A stretch of 64,000 bases of DNA, taken from positions 248,001-312,000 of the forward strand of contig NZ_CP108494.1 of the NCBI RefSeq assembly GCF_041435435.1, read 5' to 3'. Below the pieces are notes generated by a model. It made no database searches. It was not told the DNA's origin and saw only the letters and a list, made by a program, of their open reading frames with translations. The position numbers and the translations under genes were made by a program. This stretch comes from Streptomyces sp. NBC_01241 (GTDB lineage Bacteria > Actinomycetota > Actinomycetes > Streptomycetales > Streptomycetaceae). Below, piece after piece: positions 26,072-34,171 of the stretch. The first letter of the stretch is position 1. Every line of letters begins with the position of its first letter.

Positions 26072-27475
26072 TCAGATGCGGAAGCGCGAGCGCCAACCGC
26101 CGGCCTTCTGCTCGGGCAGGGCCTGCTCCTGCTCCTGGCGCTCGGTGTCGACCCGCTCCTGCCATGCGGCGGCCACGGCCTGGTGCTTGCAGCCGTCGCA
26201 GAGCTGCGGGTGACTGTCCTTCGGGGTGCCCCAGTCCGTCGCCTGAGCCTCCTCCCACCGTTCGTCGGTGAACTTCGCCCCGCAGCTGGTGCAGACGGGA
26301 CGGCGGGCCTCACGCTCGGCTGCCTTCTTCGCGGCCTGCTCCTCTGCCGCCCGCCGTACCTGTGCCTTGTACTCCTCCTGGCGGGCCCTGTACTCCTCTT
26401 CCCGGCGGGCGTCGGCCGCCTCGAGGCGGGGGTTGCCGATCGCTCCCCACAGATGCTGCATGTGGTCGCGGCCGAAGCGGAGGAACACCGGGCCGGTCGG
26501 CCCTTGCTCGCGGAGGTGGCGCAGCCCGGTCGCGATGATCGGGATCCTCCCGTCGTAGTGGTGGTGACCGCCCCTCTGCCGCTCCCCCTCCCACAGGTGG
26601 CGGGTGAGCTTGATCAGGCGCGGGATCGTGCGGTTGGGGTTGCGGTCGCCGATGTGGTTGAACACCAACAGCACGGGCGGGTGCGTCCTATCGCCGGACC
26701 AGGTGTCCGGAGCGGTCCAGCGGGTGCGCCACATCGGGCGCTCCTTGCCGTCGGTGTCCTTCATCTTCCGCCGGAAGAAGCGGGCGTATTTCTCCAGCTT
26801 GTCGGCGAGCTCCTCAGCGGTCTCGTGGCAGTTGTCGACCTCGATGAACAGCAGCGGCACGTGGTCCTGCGAGGCGGTGAGCACGATGTCGGCCTGGGCG
26901 CCGCCCTTGCCAGGCGCGTTCCACGTACCCGTGGCGGGCAGCGGGACCTCAGTCCAGTACGAAGCGATCGTGCCGACTCCACCGGGTGCGTCGACGGCGG
27001 CCTGGGCAGCTGCCCGGACTTCGGGCGGATCCTCAGCGAGCTTGGCGAGGTTCGGCTTCGGGCGCAGCATCGCGATCACGGTCTCGTTGACGGCCATCGA
27101 GTGGGAGGCCCCGCTGGAGCCCGCACCACGTGCGGTAGAGTCCATCTCCGTCACCGGGCGCCGCAACTCGTAGGAGGCAGCCTCCAGGCCCTTGAGGGTC
27201 AGGTTCCGCAGCCTCTCCCCCGTCTCGGTGGAGCCGCCGTTCTCGGCAAGGCCGTGCTTGCGCATGTCGGAGAGCGCGCCGGTGTGCGAGGCGGTGCGAG
27301 CGGTCTTCTGCTCGGACGGGGTCTCCTTGTCGGTGTGCCGGAAGCTCAGGTGCGGAGCGCCGATCCGCTGGATCTGATCAGCCGTGGCCACCTTCAGCAC
27401 TCCGAGCACCCGCAGCACATCGCCGCGGAAACCGTTCGTCGACCCCGCCGGGTTGGTCTTCCGCTTCCCCGCCAT
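26072..27475 (-). CDS. Replication-relaxation family protein
   Basis: A 467-residue cytoplasmic protein of the replication-relaxation family found on actinomycete plasmids and integrative elements. An N-terminal winged helix (residues about 15-110: FRGDVLRVLGVLKVATADQI, then GALSDMRKHGLAE) precedes a nuclease-like domain (ADIVLTASQDHVPLLFIEVD, then RIPIIATGLRHL). After a charged coiled coil, two zinc knuckles, CTSCG and CDGC, lie near the C-terminus. The start at 27475 follows a purine-rich GAGGGAG. Its role is presumed to be in plasmid replication. It supports a plasmid-derived origin for 25.8-28.9 kb. Confidence 0.78.
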   Translation of the reverse strand: MAGKRKTNPAGSTNGFRGDVLRVLGVLKVATADQIQRIGAPHLSFRHTDKETPSEQKTARTASHTGALSDMRKHGLAENGGSTETGERLRNLTLKGLEAASYELRRPVTEMDSTARGAGSSGASHSMAVNETVIAMLRPKPNLAKLAEDPPEVRAAAQAAVDAPGGVGTIASYWTEVPLPATGTWNAPGKGGAQADIVLTASQDHVPLLFIEVDNCHETAEELADKLEKYARFFRRKMKDTDGKERPMWRTRWTAPDTWSGDRTHPPVLLVFNHIGDRNPNRTIPRLIKLTRHLWEGERQRGGHHHYDGRIPIIATGLRHLREQGPTGPVFLRFGRDHMQHLWGAIGNPRLEAADARREEEYRARQEEYKAQVRRAAEEQAAKKAAEREARRPVCTSCGAKFTDERWEEAQATDWGTPKDSHPQLCDGCKHQAVAAAWQERVDTERQEQEQALPEQKAGGWRSRFRI

Positions 27476-27710
27476 CAGCTCTGCTCCCTCGTCACTCACG
27501 ACCGGCCACCAGCCGACCGCCGCCGCTGGCCGCGCCCGGCCTGGGAGAGCGTCCGGGCCCCCCGGAACCCGATGATCTCCTCCCATACGGACATCAGGAG
27601 GAGAGAAGAGGGTTGTGACGGCGCAGAATTCGCGCCGATTCCTGGCCTGACCAGGGGCTTTCCCCCGTCCCTGGGTGTCGGGCGCACCAAAGGGGGTTCC
27701 CAAGTGCCCT

Positions 27711-27741
27711 CCGAAGTGGGGCCCCAAGGAGCCCACTTCGG
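27711..27741. repeat. Inverted repeat upstream of the replication-relaxation gene
   Basis: CCGAAGTGGG (27711-27720) and CCCACTTCGG (27732-27741) form perfect 10-bp arms around 11 bp. It may be an operator or attenuator for the minus-strand gene starting at 27475. The surrounding 27476-28144 has no supportable gene. Confidence 0.55.
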
Positions 27742-27884
27742 CTTGCCCGCCACGGGCCGGCCTTCCGGCTCGATCGGCCCGAGCATTGCCGCTGCCCGGC
27801 CCTTGGGTGGGTGGTCGTCATCGTCTCGTCTCCTTCGCTGCCCCAAGCCCGGGGCGTTGATCGAAGGAGCAGCGTGCAGGGGTA

Positions 27885-27975
27885 CCCCTTGACCGCGGTC
27901 TGACGGTGGCCGGTAGCGAGGCAGGTCAAGGGGAAGCGGGGCGTGCGCGCCCGGGCGGCGGATGCGGTCAAGGGG
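27885..27975. repeat. Left cluster of GGTCAAGGGG repeats
   Basis: One inverted copy (CCCCTTGACC, 27885-27894) is followed by two direct copies (GGTCAAGGGG, 27924-27933 and 27966-27975). Start-to-start spacings are 39 and 42 bp. The last copy is followed closely by GTGGCCGGG. A matching cluster lies on the other side of the gene at 28145-28624. They could be operators, iterons or centromere-like sites. Confidence 0.75.
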
Positions 27976-28144
27976 TCGGTGGCCGGGTCCGCCGCCCGGG
28001 CCGACAAGCGGGAAAATATCCGCTTTCTCCATGCGCGCCCGTTTCGTGCGTGCGGGTGCAGATCTCTGTCCACAGGCCCGCGATCCGAGCATCACTTCTG
28101 AGGCCGCCGCGATCAGCGCTCCGGCCCGTGTATGAGGAGCCGTC

Positions 28145-28624
28145 ATGCCTGAAACCACCGCCACCGAGATACTCACCCCGATGCACCCGGACGACGTCTT
28201 CAGTGCGTTCGCCTACATCCGGGCCGTGCAGGCCCGCGACATCGACACCGCCTCCATGGTGGTGAAGGAACTCGGAACGGAACTGCACTGGCTGCTCCTG
28301 GACATCGCCGAACGCGTCATCGTCCCGGTCACCGCCCTGGACGACCAGAACGAGGAACTGCGCGCAGACCCCTTCGCCCTGGAGGCGCTCGGCCGGATAC
28401 TCCTGGAAGTCCTGCGTGACGGCGACGCCCTGTGCCCGACAGTCGGCACGGCCATCGCCCGCACCGTCATCCGCTTCGCGGAGAAGATCCTCACCGAGGA
28501 GGGCCAGGACGTCGCCGATGTGCTGGCGCAGCTCCAGGCCGCAGGCGTCGAACAGGCGATGCAGGTAATGCGGGCGTACGGTGCGCCGGTCGGCACTCAC
28601 CCGGCAGGTGCCTCCGCCGTGTAG
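28145..28624 (+). CDS. Small helical protein framed by mirrored repeats
   Basis: A 159-residue, largely alpha-helical acidic protein (FSAFAYIRAVQARDIDTASM, then an LHWLLLDIAERVIVPV segment and LGRILLEVLRDGD). The ATG at 28145 has GAGGAG 6 nt upstream. There is no membrane segment or known catalytic motif and I do not recognise the family. A terminator follows at 28639-28680. Its position between two GGTCAAGGGG clusters next to a replication gene suggests a maintenance or copy-control role; this is inference. Confidence 0.7.
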   Translation: MPETTATEILTPMHPDDVFSAFAYIRAVQARDIDTASMVVKELGTELHWLLLDIAERVIVPVTALDDQNEELRADPFALEALGRILLEVLRDGDALCPTVGTAIARTVIRFAEKILTEEGQDVADVLAQLQAAGVEQAMQVMRAYGAPVGTHPAGASAV

Positions 28625-28638
28625 TGCGCACCGGGGAC

Positions 28639-28680
28639 GGCGATGGTGAGCACCGCGTGCATCGGGTGCCCACCATCGCC
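28639..28680 (+). terminator. Hairpin terminator
   Basis: GGCGATGGTG (28639-28648) and CACCATCGCC (28671-28680) form a perfect 10-bp stem 15 bp after the stop at 28624. Confidence 0.7.
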
Positions 28681-28737
28681 GCGCGATGAACCGTGCCGGG
28701 TACTTGATCTCGCGGTCGGCGGCCCCCTATCACACGC

Positions 28738-28818
28738 CCCCTTGACCGTGACCTGATCGACGGCCAGGACACGCTGTGTCAAGGGGAATCGTGCCGGGCG
28801 GCAAACCTGGTCAAGGGG
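28738..28818. repeat. Right cluster of GGTCAAGGGG repeats
   Basis: CCCCTTGACC (28738-28747), then TGTCAAGGGG (28777-28786, one change) and GGTCAAGGGG (28809-28818). The order and first spacing (39 bp) repeat the left cluster, and the last copy is again followed by TGGCCGGG. Immediately beyond, GTGCGGTGCGC occurs twice between 28830 and 28880. Confidence 0.75.
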
Positions 28819-28943
28819 TGGCCGGGTGGCGTACGCACCGGTGCGGTGCGCAACACCGCGTGCGGTGCGCCGGGTGCGCGCGAGAGTGAGCCTCCGCCAA
28901 CTTGAAACCGCAGCTCAAAGGGCTGGTGTGACCAGCGCTCGGG

Positions 28944-28993
28944 GTGCTCACGCTGGTCGTGGGCGGCTGTCTGCGGAGTAGATCGTCTGACGG
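28944..28993 (+). mobile_element. Remnant of the left end of an IS like that at 2517-4158
   Basis: GCTCACGCTGGTCGTGGGCG, then CTGTCTGCGGAGTAGATCGT, corresponds base for base, with about 80% identity, to 2574-2622 inside the left end of the first IS. The outermost repeat is missing. The rest of 28819-29090 shows no gene. Confidence 0.55.
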
Positions 28994-29090
28994 AACGGCC
29001 GTTTCGCTGTTTCCAGGTCAGGAGCGGTGCCTGATGCGGTCTAGGTCTGCGCCGAAACGTCCTGGTGGACCGGGACGTCGGCGGCCGCGC

Positions 29091-29705
29091 TCAGGCGCGG
29101 CGGGCCCGCCAGAGCCATACTGCCGTGCCGACCATCAGGGCGAGGCTTCCCAGGTTGCCCAGGAGGGCCGGGACTTCGCTCGCCGCCCGGCCGCTGATCA
29201 GGTTCCAGGTGACGATGACGGTGGTCGGCACGATGACGGTGAGCAGCACGCCGGTGGTCTTCTGGACGGCGGTCCAGTGCACTGAGGTGCAGAGAAGTAC
29301 CGCGCCGGTGACACGGAACAGGAAGCCGAACACCGGGCCGGGGTCGAACGCCGCGTCGGGGCCGATGGAGAAGATCATCGTGAAAGGCAGCGAGAGGGTG
29401 AGCATCAGGAGCGGGACCAGGGGGTGCACCTTGCCGCGCCGGGCGGGTGCGTCCACGTCGCTCTGGGCCGGGGTGCCGGTGGTCCCGTTCCCCGCCTCGG
29501 CCAGTGCCATCGCCGCGATCGTGCGGGGGTCCCCCAGCTCCGCGAGTATCTCGCCGATCGCGGCGTCGGGACACTCGGTGCGCGTCACCTCGATGTGTTC
29601 GGCGAGGTCGGCGAGGAGTTCCTGGCGACGGTCGGCGGGGAGTGCGGAGCTCTCGCGTTCGACGGCGGAGAGGTAGTCGCGTACGGGGTCGGCAGAGGTC
29701 TTCAT
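29091..29705 (-). CDS. HAAS-domain membrane protein
   Basis: A 204-residue protein. The N-terminal ~60 residues (VRDYLSAVERESSALPADRR, then LLADLAEHIEVTR and EILAELGDPRTIAA) are a HAAS signalling domain. About four hydrophobic segments follow (LVPLLMLTLSLPFTMIF, VFGFLFRVTGAVLLC, VLLTVIVPTTVIVTW, ALMVGTAVWLW). Its ATG overlaps the PadR stop (ATGA, 29702-29705). HAAS proteins are usually paired with PadR regulators and are thought to relay envelope signals. Confidence 0.88.
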   Translation of the reverse strand: MKTSADPVRDYLSAVERESSALPADRRQELLADLAEHIEVTRTECPDAAIGEILAELGDPRTIAAMALAEAGNGTTGTPAQSDVDAPARRGKVHPLVPLLMLTLSLPFTMIFSIGPDAAFDPGPVFGFLFRVTGAVLLCTSVHWTAVQKTTGVLLTVIVPTTVIVTWNLISGRAASEVPALLGNLGSLALMVGTAVWLWRARRA

Positions 29706-30076
29706 GCGGGGTCTCCGGTGGAGGGGTGCGGGGTGGTGAGGAAGGCGTCGACGGCGTTGCGGAAGCCGGGCCAGACGCGGGTGAACTCGTCGAGTGCGGC
29801 CCGGCCGCTGTCGGTGAGCGCGTAGTAGCGACGGGGTGGGCCGGAGGCGGACTCCTGCCAGGTGGTGGTGACCAGGTCGTCGCGGCGGAGCCGGGAGAGC
29901 AGCGGGTAGACCGTGCCCTGGCTGGTGGCCAGGGCACCGGAGTCCTCCAGGGCATGGAGGAGTTCCACACCGTAGCGGGGGCGGTCCCGCATCAGGGCGA
30001 GTACGCAGTACTCCAGGACGCCCTTGCGTAGCTGAGCGGCTGCCCGGGCCTGCTTGGTCGAATCACCTGGTTCCAT
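29702..30076 (-). CDS. PadR-family transcriptional regulator
   Basis: A 124-residue winged-helix protein: LRKGVLEYCVLALMRDRPRY, GVELLHALEDSGALATSQGT, VYPLLSRLRRDDLV and the PPRRYYALTDSGR wing. The ATG at 30076 is used; a TTG at 30085 is an alternative. No ribosome-binding site is evident, and TATCTTGCATCG just upstream may contain a -10 box or PadR operator half. It forms an operon with the HAAS gene by 4-nt overlap. Confidence 0.9.
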   Translation of the reverse strand: MEPGDSTKQARAAAQLRKGVLEYCVLALMRDRPRYGVELLHALEDSGALATSQGTVYPLLSRLRRDDLVTTTWQESASGPPRRYYALTDSGRAALDEFTRVWPGFRNAVDAFLTTPHPSTGDPA

Positions 30077-30137
30077 GCGATGCAAGATACCTGGTGGGGC
30101 AAGCGGATAGGAAGGGGGGTCCCCTTCCAGAGCGTCG

Positions 30138-30407
30138 TCAGCGGTTGATTTCGAGGTTCGTCAGGACGAGCAGGGCACGCAGGAGGTAGGTGGCGCGGGC
30201 GGGATCGGCGCGGAGCTTGGTGAGGATCCGCCAGTTCTTGAGGTGGGCGAAGCCGTGCTCGACGGGTGCGCGTCCGACGGCGAGGACACGGTTGGCGGTC
30301 TTCTGGCCGGGGTGAGTTTGTCCGCGGGTGGTGCGCCGGTGGTGCTGCTTGACGCGAAGCGCCGAACGCGCGTCCGTTGCGGGCGACTTGAGCTCCTTGA
30401 GTTATTG
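30138..30407 (-). pseudogene. C-terminal remnant of an IS5-like transposase
   Basis: About 90 residues end in GRAPVEHGFAHLKNWRIL, then TKLRADPARATYLLRALL and VLTNLEINR, closely matching the last 60 residues of the transposase at 3217-4056 (VRAPVEHGFAHLKNWRVL). The rest of the enzyme is missing. With 28944-28993 it shows that a relative of the first IS once lay here. Confidence 0.75.
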
Positions 30408-30519
30408 ACATCGGGTTGAACCGGTGTGCTACTTGATGTATTCGCACCGCTATGTCGTCGGAGGAAGAGCTGGTTCGAGACGCGCCCCGTCCGTCGGCGA
30501 TGGACTCAGGGGAGCCCCT

Positions 30520-31836
30520 ATGCCAGTCTCGCCGAACCAAGGATCCACCGGCGGGGGCGACGCGGTGACCCTCACCGGCAGCCACTTCACCGGCACCACC
30601 GCCGTGCACTACGGCACCCGCCAGGCGACGAGCTTCACGGTCGTCAGCGACACCACGACCGACACCATCACCCCTTCCGGTCACGGCGCCGTCCCGGTCT
30701 CCGTCACAACCGCCGGCGGAACGGGGATTGTGGGCACCTTCTTCTACCTGCCGCCGCCCTCCTTCCGCATCGACCCGCCTCCCGCAGGCCCCCTGGGAGG
30801 CGGAAATACGGTGATCTTCACCGGCCTCGGCCTCTCCACCACGAGCGAGGTCAGATTCGGCACGCAGACCGCCGTGTTCACCGTCGACTCCGACGGCCAG
30901 CTCACCGTGACCGTCCCAGCGGCGGCCTCCGCGGGTCCGGTAGGGGTCACTGTCACCACCAGGGGCGGAATCGCCAGCGGAGTCATCTATACCTATCTCA
31001 ACTCGCCTTCCGTAACCGTCGTCACCCTCGAGTCGGGACCAGTGGACGGCGGCAATCTCGTCGTCATCACCGGGACCGCGTTCACCTACACCACCAGCGT
31101 CACCTTCGACGGCACCCCCGTCCTCTCCTTCCGGGTCGCCTCCGACACCGAGATCGACGCCGTGGTGCCCGCCGGGGCGCTCGGGCCGGCCGATGTCTCC
31201 GTCACCACCCTCGGCGGCACCACCACCGCTTCGAACGCCTACACCTATCTGGGGCTCTTCGCGGTCCTGGGCGGAGCGTCGGTCACAAACACCGGCCTCT
31301 CCAACGTCACCGGAGATCTCGGAGTGAGCCCGGGAGTGTCCATCACCGGATTCCCGCCCGGCCAGGTCAACGGAAGCATCCACAACTCGGACGCCGTCGC
31401 CGTCGCAGGCCATGCCGACCTGGTCACGACGTACAACGACGCCGTCGGCCAGATCCCGGACGGCAGCATCACCGGAGACATCGGCGGCCTCACACTGACC
31501 CCCGGCGTCTACAACGCCGCCTCTTCCATCGCGCTCACCGGCACGCTCACGCTGGATGCCCAGGGAGACCGCAACGCCGACTGGATCTTCCAGATCGGAT
31601 CGACCCTGACGACGGCAACCGCGAGCCACGTGCTCCTCATCAACGGCGCCACAGCCAGGAACGTCATCTGGCTGATCGGCAGTTCAGCCACTCTGGGCAC
31701 CGGCACCGACTTTGCAGGAAGGGTCCTGGCCCAGACCTCGATCACCGTGACCACCGGCGTAACGGTCAACGGCCAGGTCCTGGCCATCGACGGCTCTGTC
31801 ACTCTGGACACCAACACCATCACTCGCCCGTGGTGA
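30520..31836 (+). CDS. IPT/TIG-repeat protein with ice-binding-like C-terminal domain
   Basis: A 438-residue protein. Three IPT/TIG immunoglobulin-like repeats lie at about 3-78 (SPNQGSTGGGDAVTLTGSHF), 84-160 and 167-245. The C-terminal ~190 residues resemble the DUF3494 ice-binding-like beta-solenoid (FAVLGGASVTNTGLSNVTGD, then PGVYNAASSIALTGTLTLDA and WIFQIGSTL). There is no signal peptide or anchor from the ATG at 30520, which has AGGGGAG upstream. This is unusual for an ice-binding-like domain, though signal-less IPT proteins occur in Streptomyces. Adhesion or surface binding is plausible; the ligand is unknown. Confidence 0.8.
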   Translation: MPVSPNQGSTGGGDAVTLTGSHFTGTTAVHYGTRQATSFTVVSDTTTDTITPSGHGAVPVSVTTAGGTGIVGTFFYLPPPSFRIDPPPAGPLGGGNTVIFTGLGLSTTSEVRFGTQTAVFTVDSDGQLTVTVPAAASAGPVGVTVTTRGGIASGVIYTYLNSPSVTVVTLESGPVDGGNLVVITGTAFTYTTSVTFDGTPVLSFRVASDTEIDAVVPAGALGPADVSVTTLGGTTTASNAYTYLGLFAVLGGASVTNTGLSNVTGDLGVSPGVSITGFPPGQVNGSIHNSDAVAVAGHADLVTTYNDAVGQIPDGSITGDIGGLTLTPGVYNAASSIALTGTLTLDAQGDRNADWIFQIGSTLTTATASHVLLINGATARNVIWLIGSSATLGTGTDFAGRVLAQTSITVTTGVTVNGQVLAIDGSVTLDTNTITRPW

Positions 31837-32202
31837 AGTTCGCCGTGCAACCGAGGCGCACGCCAGCCGCGTCCCCCAGAAACTCGACCGGCACCCCGGA
31901 CCTCCAAACAGCCGATCAACACGACTGCCGAACATTCCAAGGCCGCAGAAGACCAGGTCAAAGCCCGTCCGAGCATCGGAAGGGCTGAGCGCCGGTTTTC
32001 CTCAGCCCCCACAAGCAGGCTTGTAAGGACCTTTCACCGCATGGCCACGCTCGTTGGTTCGCGATCAGCATGGCCAGATCATCCAGCTAGGTCAGACACA
32101 GCCCAGTACGGCTCTGACCAGGGTGGCCAAGGTTCGAGTGGCCCCTGTGACGAGGTGCGGCGTGCCCTCGCTTCGATATTCGAACAGACGTACCATTCTG
32201 AT
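31837..32202. other. Intergenic region without a gene
   Basis: No convincing frame is visible. A hairpin at 31982-32008 is the only structure. Just before the GTG at 32203 a CATTCTGAT stretch could hold a -10 box. Confidence 0.45.
31982..32008 (+). terminator. Short hairpin terminator
   Basis: GGGCTGAG (31982-31989) and CTCAGCCC (32001-32008) form an 8-bp stem with TTTT in the loop, 145 bp beyond the IPT protein stop. Confidence 0.5.
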
Positions 32203-32553
32203 GTGTCTACGTACGACTTCCCGCAGGACCTGCGCGACGCCCAGCTCGCCCTCCATCAGACCCGTGCCGCCTACGAGCAGTACGCCACTACCCTGCCGTG
32301 GTCGGCAGTGCCGATGCCGGGCTGGGAAGGCGAGAAGCAGCTGCACTCCGGGTACCAGTCCCGCAAGGACGACTCCCCCGGTTACACGGAGGAACAGGCC
32401 GCTGAGGTCACCCGCTTCCGGAAGCGGCTTCTGGAGCTCAGCATCACCGTGTCCACGCACCCTTTCTGGGATTCCGTGGACGGCGGCAGCCGTGTCGACG
32501 CCCGGATGGCGCTGAAGCACGTCCACGAGCAGCCCGAGGACGAGGCGGCGTAG
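32203..32553 (+). CDS. Conserved Streptomyces hypothetical protein
   Basis: A 116-residue soluble protein starting at GTG 32203 (STYDFPQDLRDAQLALHQTR). It contains PWSAVPMPGWEGEKQLHSGY, a conserved-looking centre, and ends KHVHEQPEDEAA. There is no ribosome-binding site, so it may be leaderless. The DUF6233 gene begins 4 nt after its stop, so the two form an operon. Function unknown. Confidence 0.7.
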   Translation: MSTYDFPQDLRDAQLALHQTRAAYEQYATTLPWSAVPMPGWEGEKQLHSGYQSRKDDSPGYTEEQAAEVTRFRKRLLELSITVSTHPFWDSVDGGSRVDARMALKHVHEQPEDEAA

Positions 32554-32556
32554 CCC

Positions 32557-32899
32557 GTGTCCGACCCGTCGCAGATATCCCGCCTGGACAAGCTCCGGGT
32601 CACCCGGGAGTACCTGGCGTATCAGGTGCAGCGGATGGATCAGACGATCCGGGACCTGGAGGCTGCTGAGAGTCAGGAGCGGCGCCGTGCGGAGCTGGCA
32701 CGCGCCGACCCAGGGGTGGAAGATTCAGCCCAAGCGGGGCGAGGCGCCCCCGGTGCTGCACCGTGGTGGCTGCGCCGTGTTCGGGGCCAAAGACGGGCAT
32801 CGGATCAATCGCACGGAGGCGCGGCTTGCGGTGACACATGAGACGTACATCGTGAAATGCGCGATCTGTTCTCCGGAGACGGGGCTGCTGCCGGAGTAG
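32557..32899 (+). pseudogene. DUF6233 family protein, frameshifted
   Basis: From GTG 32557 the first ~50 residues (ISRLDKLRVTREYLAYQVQR) fit the DUF6233 N-terminus. The expected C-terminal half (WKIQPKRGEAPPVLHRGGC, then YIVKCAICSPETGLLPE) is in another frame, so one indel lies near 32705-32715. The conserved His/Cys pattern of the family is present once the two frames are joined. It may be true decay or a base-call error. Confidence 0.65.
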
Positions 32900-32909
32900 G
32901 CCCGGGCGG

Positions 32910-33015
32910 TCATTTGATGTCGTCCGGGGCGAGGTCGGGGCGCAGGCGGTGCCAGGAGGGGTGGCGTAGTCGGCCTGCTCGGGTCCGGGGCAACGGCCAT
33001 CCGCCACGCTCTGAC
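32910..33015 (-). pseudogene. Short C-terminal remnant
   Basis: The minus-strand frame ends HPSWHRLRPDLAPDDIK with stop at 32910 and has coding-like composition, but is bounded by the IS630 insertion region and has no start. The parent gene is not recognised. Confidence 0.3.
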
Positions 33016-34136
33016 TAGTGTCCTGCGCCGGAGATCCGTCGGCAGAAGCGGGCGAGGGAGTCGAGGATCTCCTCGGCCGTCTTGGTCCAGATGAACGGTG
33101 TTGGGTTTTCGTTCCACTCCTTGACCCACGCACGGATGTCGGCTTCCAGGGAACGCACGCTTTTGTGGGAGCCGCGGCGGATCTTCTGGTCGGCGAGGAA
33201 GCCGAACCACCTCTCCACCTGATTGATCCAGGACGAACCGGTAGGGGTGAAGTGCAGTTGGAACCGGGGGTGTTTGGCCAGCCACGCCTTGATGGCGGGC
33301 GTCTTGTGGGTGCCGTAGTTATCGCAGATCAGGTGGACCTGGAGATGCCCGGGAACCTCCTTTTCGATCTTGATGAGAAACTTCTTGAACTCCGCTGCCC
33401 GGTGCCGACGGTGCAGCGAGGTGATGACTTCGCCGGTCGCGACGTCGAAGGCCGCGAAGAGGGTAGTCAGACCGTTACGGACGTAGTCGTGGGTGCGACG
33501 CTCGGGCATGCCCGGCATCATCGGCAGCACCGGCTGAGACCGGTCCAGCGCCTGGATCTGCGACTTCTCGTCCACCGACAGCACTACCGCCCCTTCGGGC
33601 GGATTGAAGTACAGCCCGACCACGTCGTAGACCTTCTCCACGAACAAGGGGTCCGTCGACAGTTTGAAGGTGTCCGTCAGATGAGGCTTGAGATGGAACT
33701 TCCGCCAGATTCGGCCCACGGTCGACTTCGACAGCCCACTGCGGTCGGCCATCGACTTGCGCGACCAGTGAGTGGCGTTCTTCGGCATCTCCTCCAACGT
33801 GCTGACCACGACGGCCTCCACCTGGTCGACGCTGATGGTGGGCGGCCGGCCCGGCCGGGGCTCGTCCACCAACCCGTCCAGCCGGGCGGCCAGGAACCGC
33901 CGGCGCCACTTGCGGACCGTATCCGCCGCTACCCGAAGATCCCGCGCCACCACAACAATCGGCGGAACGTCAGGACCTGCACACGCCAGCACGATCCGCG
34001 CCCGTAACGCCACCGCCTGCGCAGACGTCGCCCGCCGGGCCCAACGCTCCAACACCGCACGCTCGTCAACGGACAACAACAACGGTTCCAGCTTCGGACC
34101 ACGACGCGGTGCGGGCACACCCGCAGAAACACTCAT
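33015..34136 (-). CDS. IS630-family transposase
   Basis: A 373-residue transposase. An N-terminal pair of helix-turn-helix motifs ([38 protein letters not shown]) precedes the DDE core with D in [13 protein letters not shown] in [11 protein letters not shown] and E in [12 protein letters not shown]. The final TAG is completed by the duplicated TA plus one host base, so the element relies on the target for its stop. It appears intact; a second copy starts at 63705. Confidence 0.93.
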   Translation of the reverse strand: MSVSAGVPAPRRGPKLEPLLLSVDERAVLERWARRATSAQAVALRARIVLACAGPDVPPIVVVARDLRVAADTVRKWRRRFLAARLDGLVDEPRPGRPPTISVDQVEAVVVSTLEEMPKNATHWSRKSMADRSGLSKSTVGRIWRKFHLKPHLTDTFKLSTDPLFVEKVYDVVGLYFNPPEGAVVLSVDEKSQIQALDRSQPVLPMMPGMPERRTHDYVRNGLTTLFAAFDVATGEVITSLHRRHRAAEFKKFLIKIEKEVPGHLQVHLICDNYGTHKTPAIKAWLAKHPRFQLHFTPTGSSWINQVERWFGFLADQKIRRGSHKSVRSLEADIRAWVKEWNENPTPFIWTKTAEEILDSLARFCRRISGAGH

Positions 34137-34171
34137 ACAGGAACTAACGATGGATCTCCGGCGCAGGACAC
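33018..34171 (-). mobile_element. IS630-family element, copy 1
   Basis: Perfect terminal inverted repeats GTGTCCTGCGCCGGAGATCC lie at both ends. The TA target is duplicated at 33016-33017 and 34172-34173, as expected for IS630. The insertion is exactly in the TAG stop codon of the RCC1-repeat gene. Confidence 0.93.

Noticed and set aside
27496..28176. Possible minus-strand gene upstream of the replication-relaxation gene
   Set aside because: Pro/Arg/Gly-rich composition, no ribosome-binding site, and it runs through the repeat cluster and the hairpin at 27711-27741.
30425..30447. Weak resemblance to the inverted repeat of the IS at 2517-4158
   Set aside because: Only scattered matches (TGCTACTT, GCACC), and it lies on the wrong side of the transposase remnant for a normal end.
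29992..31629. A 545-codon minus-strand frame through the IPT protein and the transposase remnant
   Set aside because: Composition is an Asp/Gly/Arg-rich shadow of the IPT gene, and the frame disagrees with the clear transposase remnant at 30138-30407.
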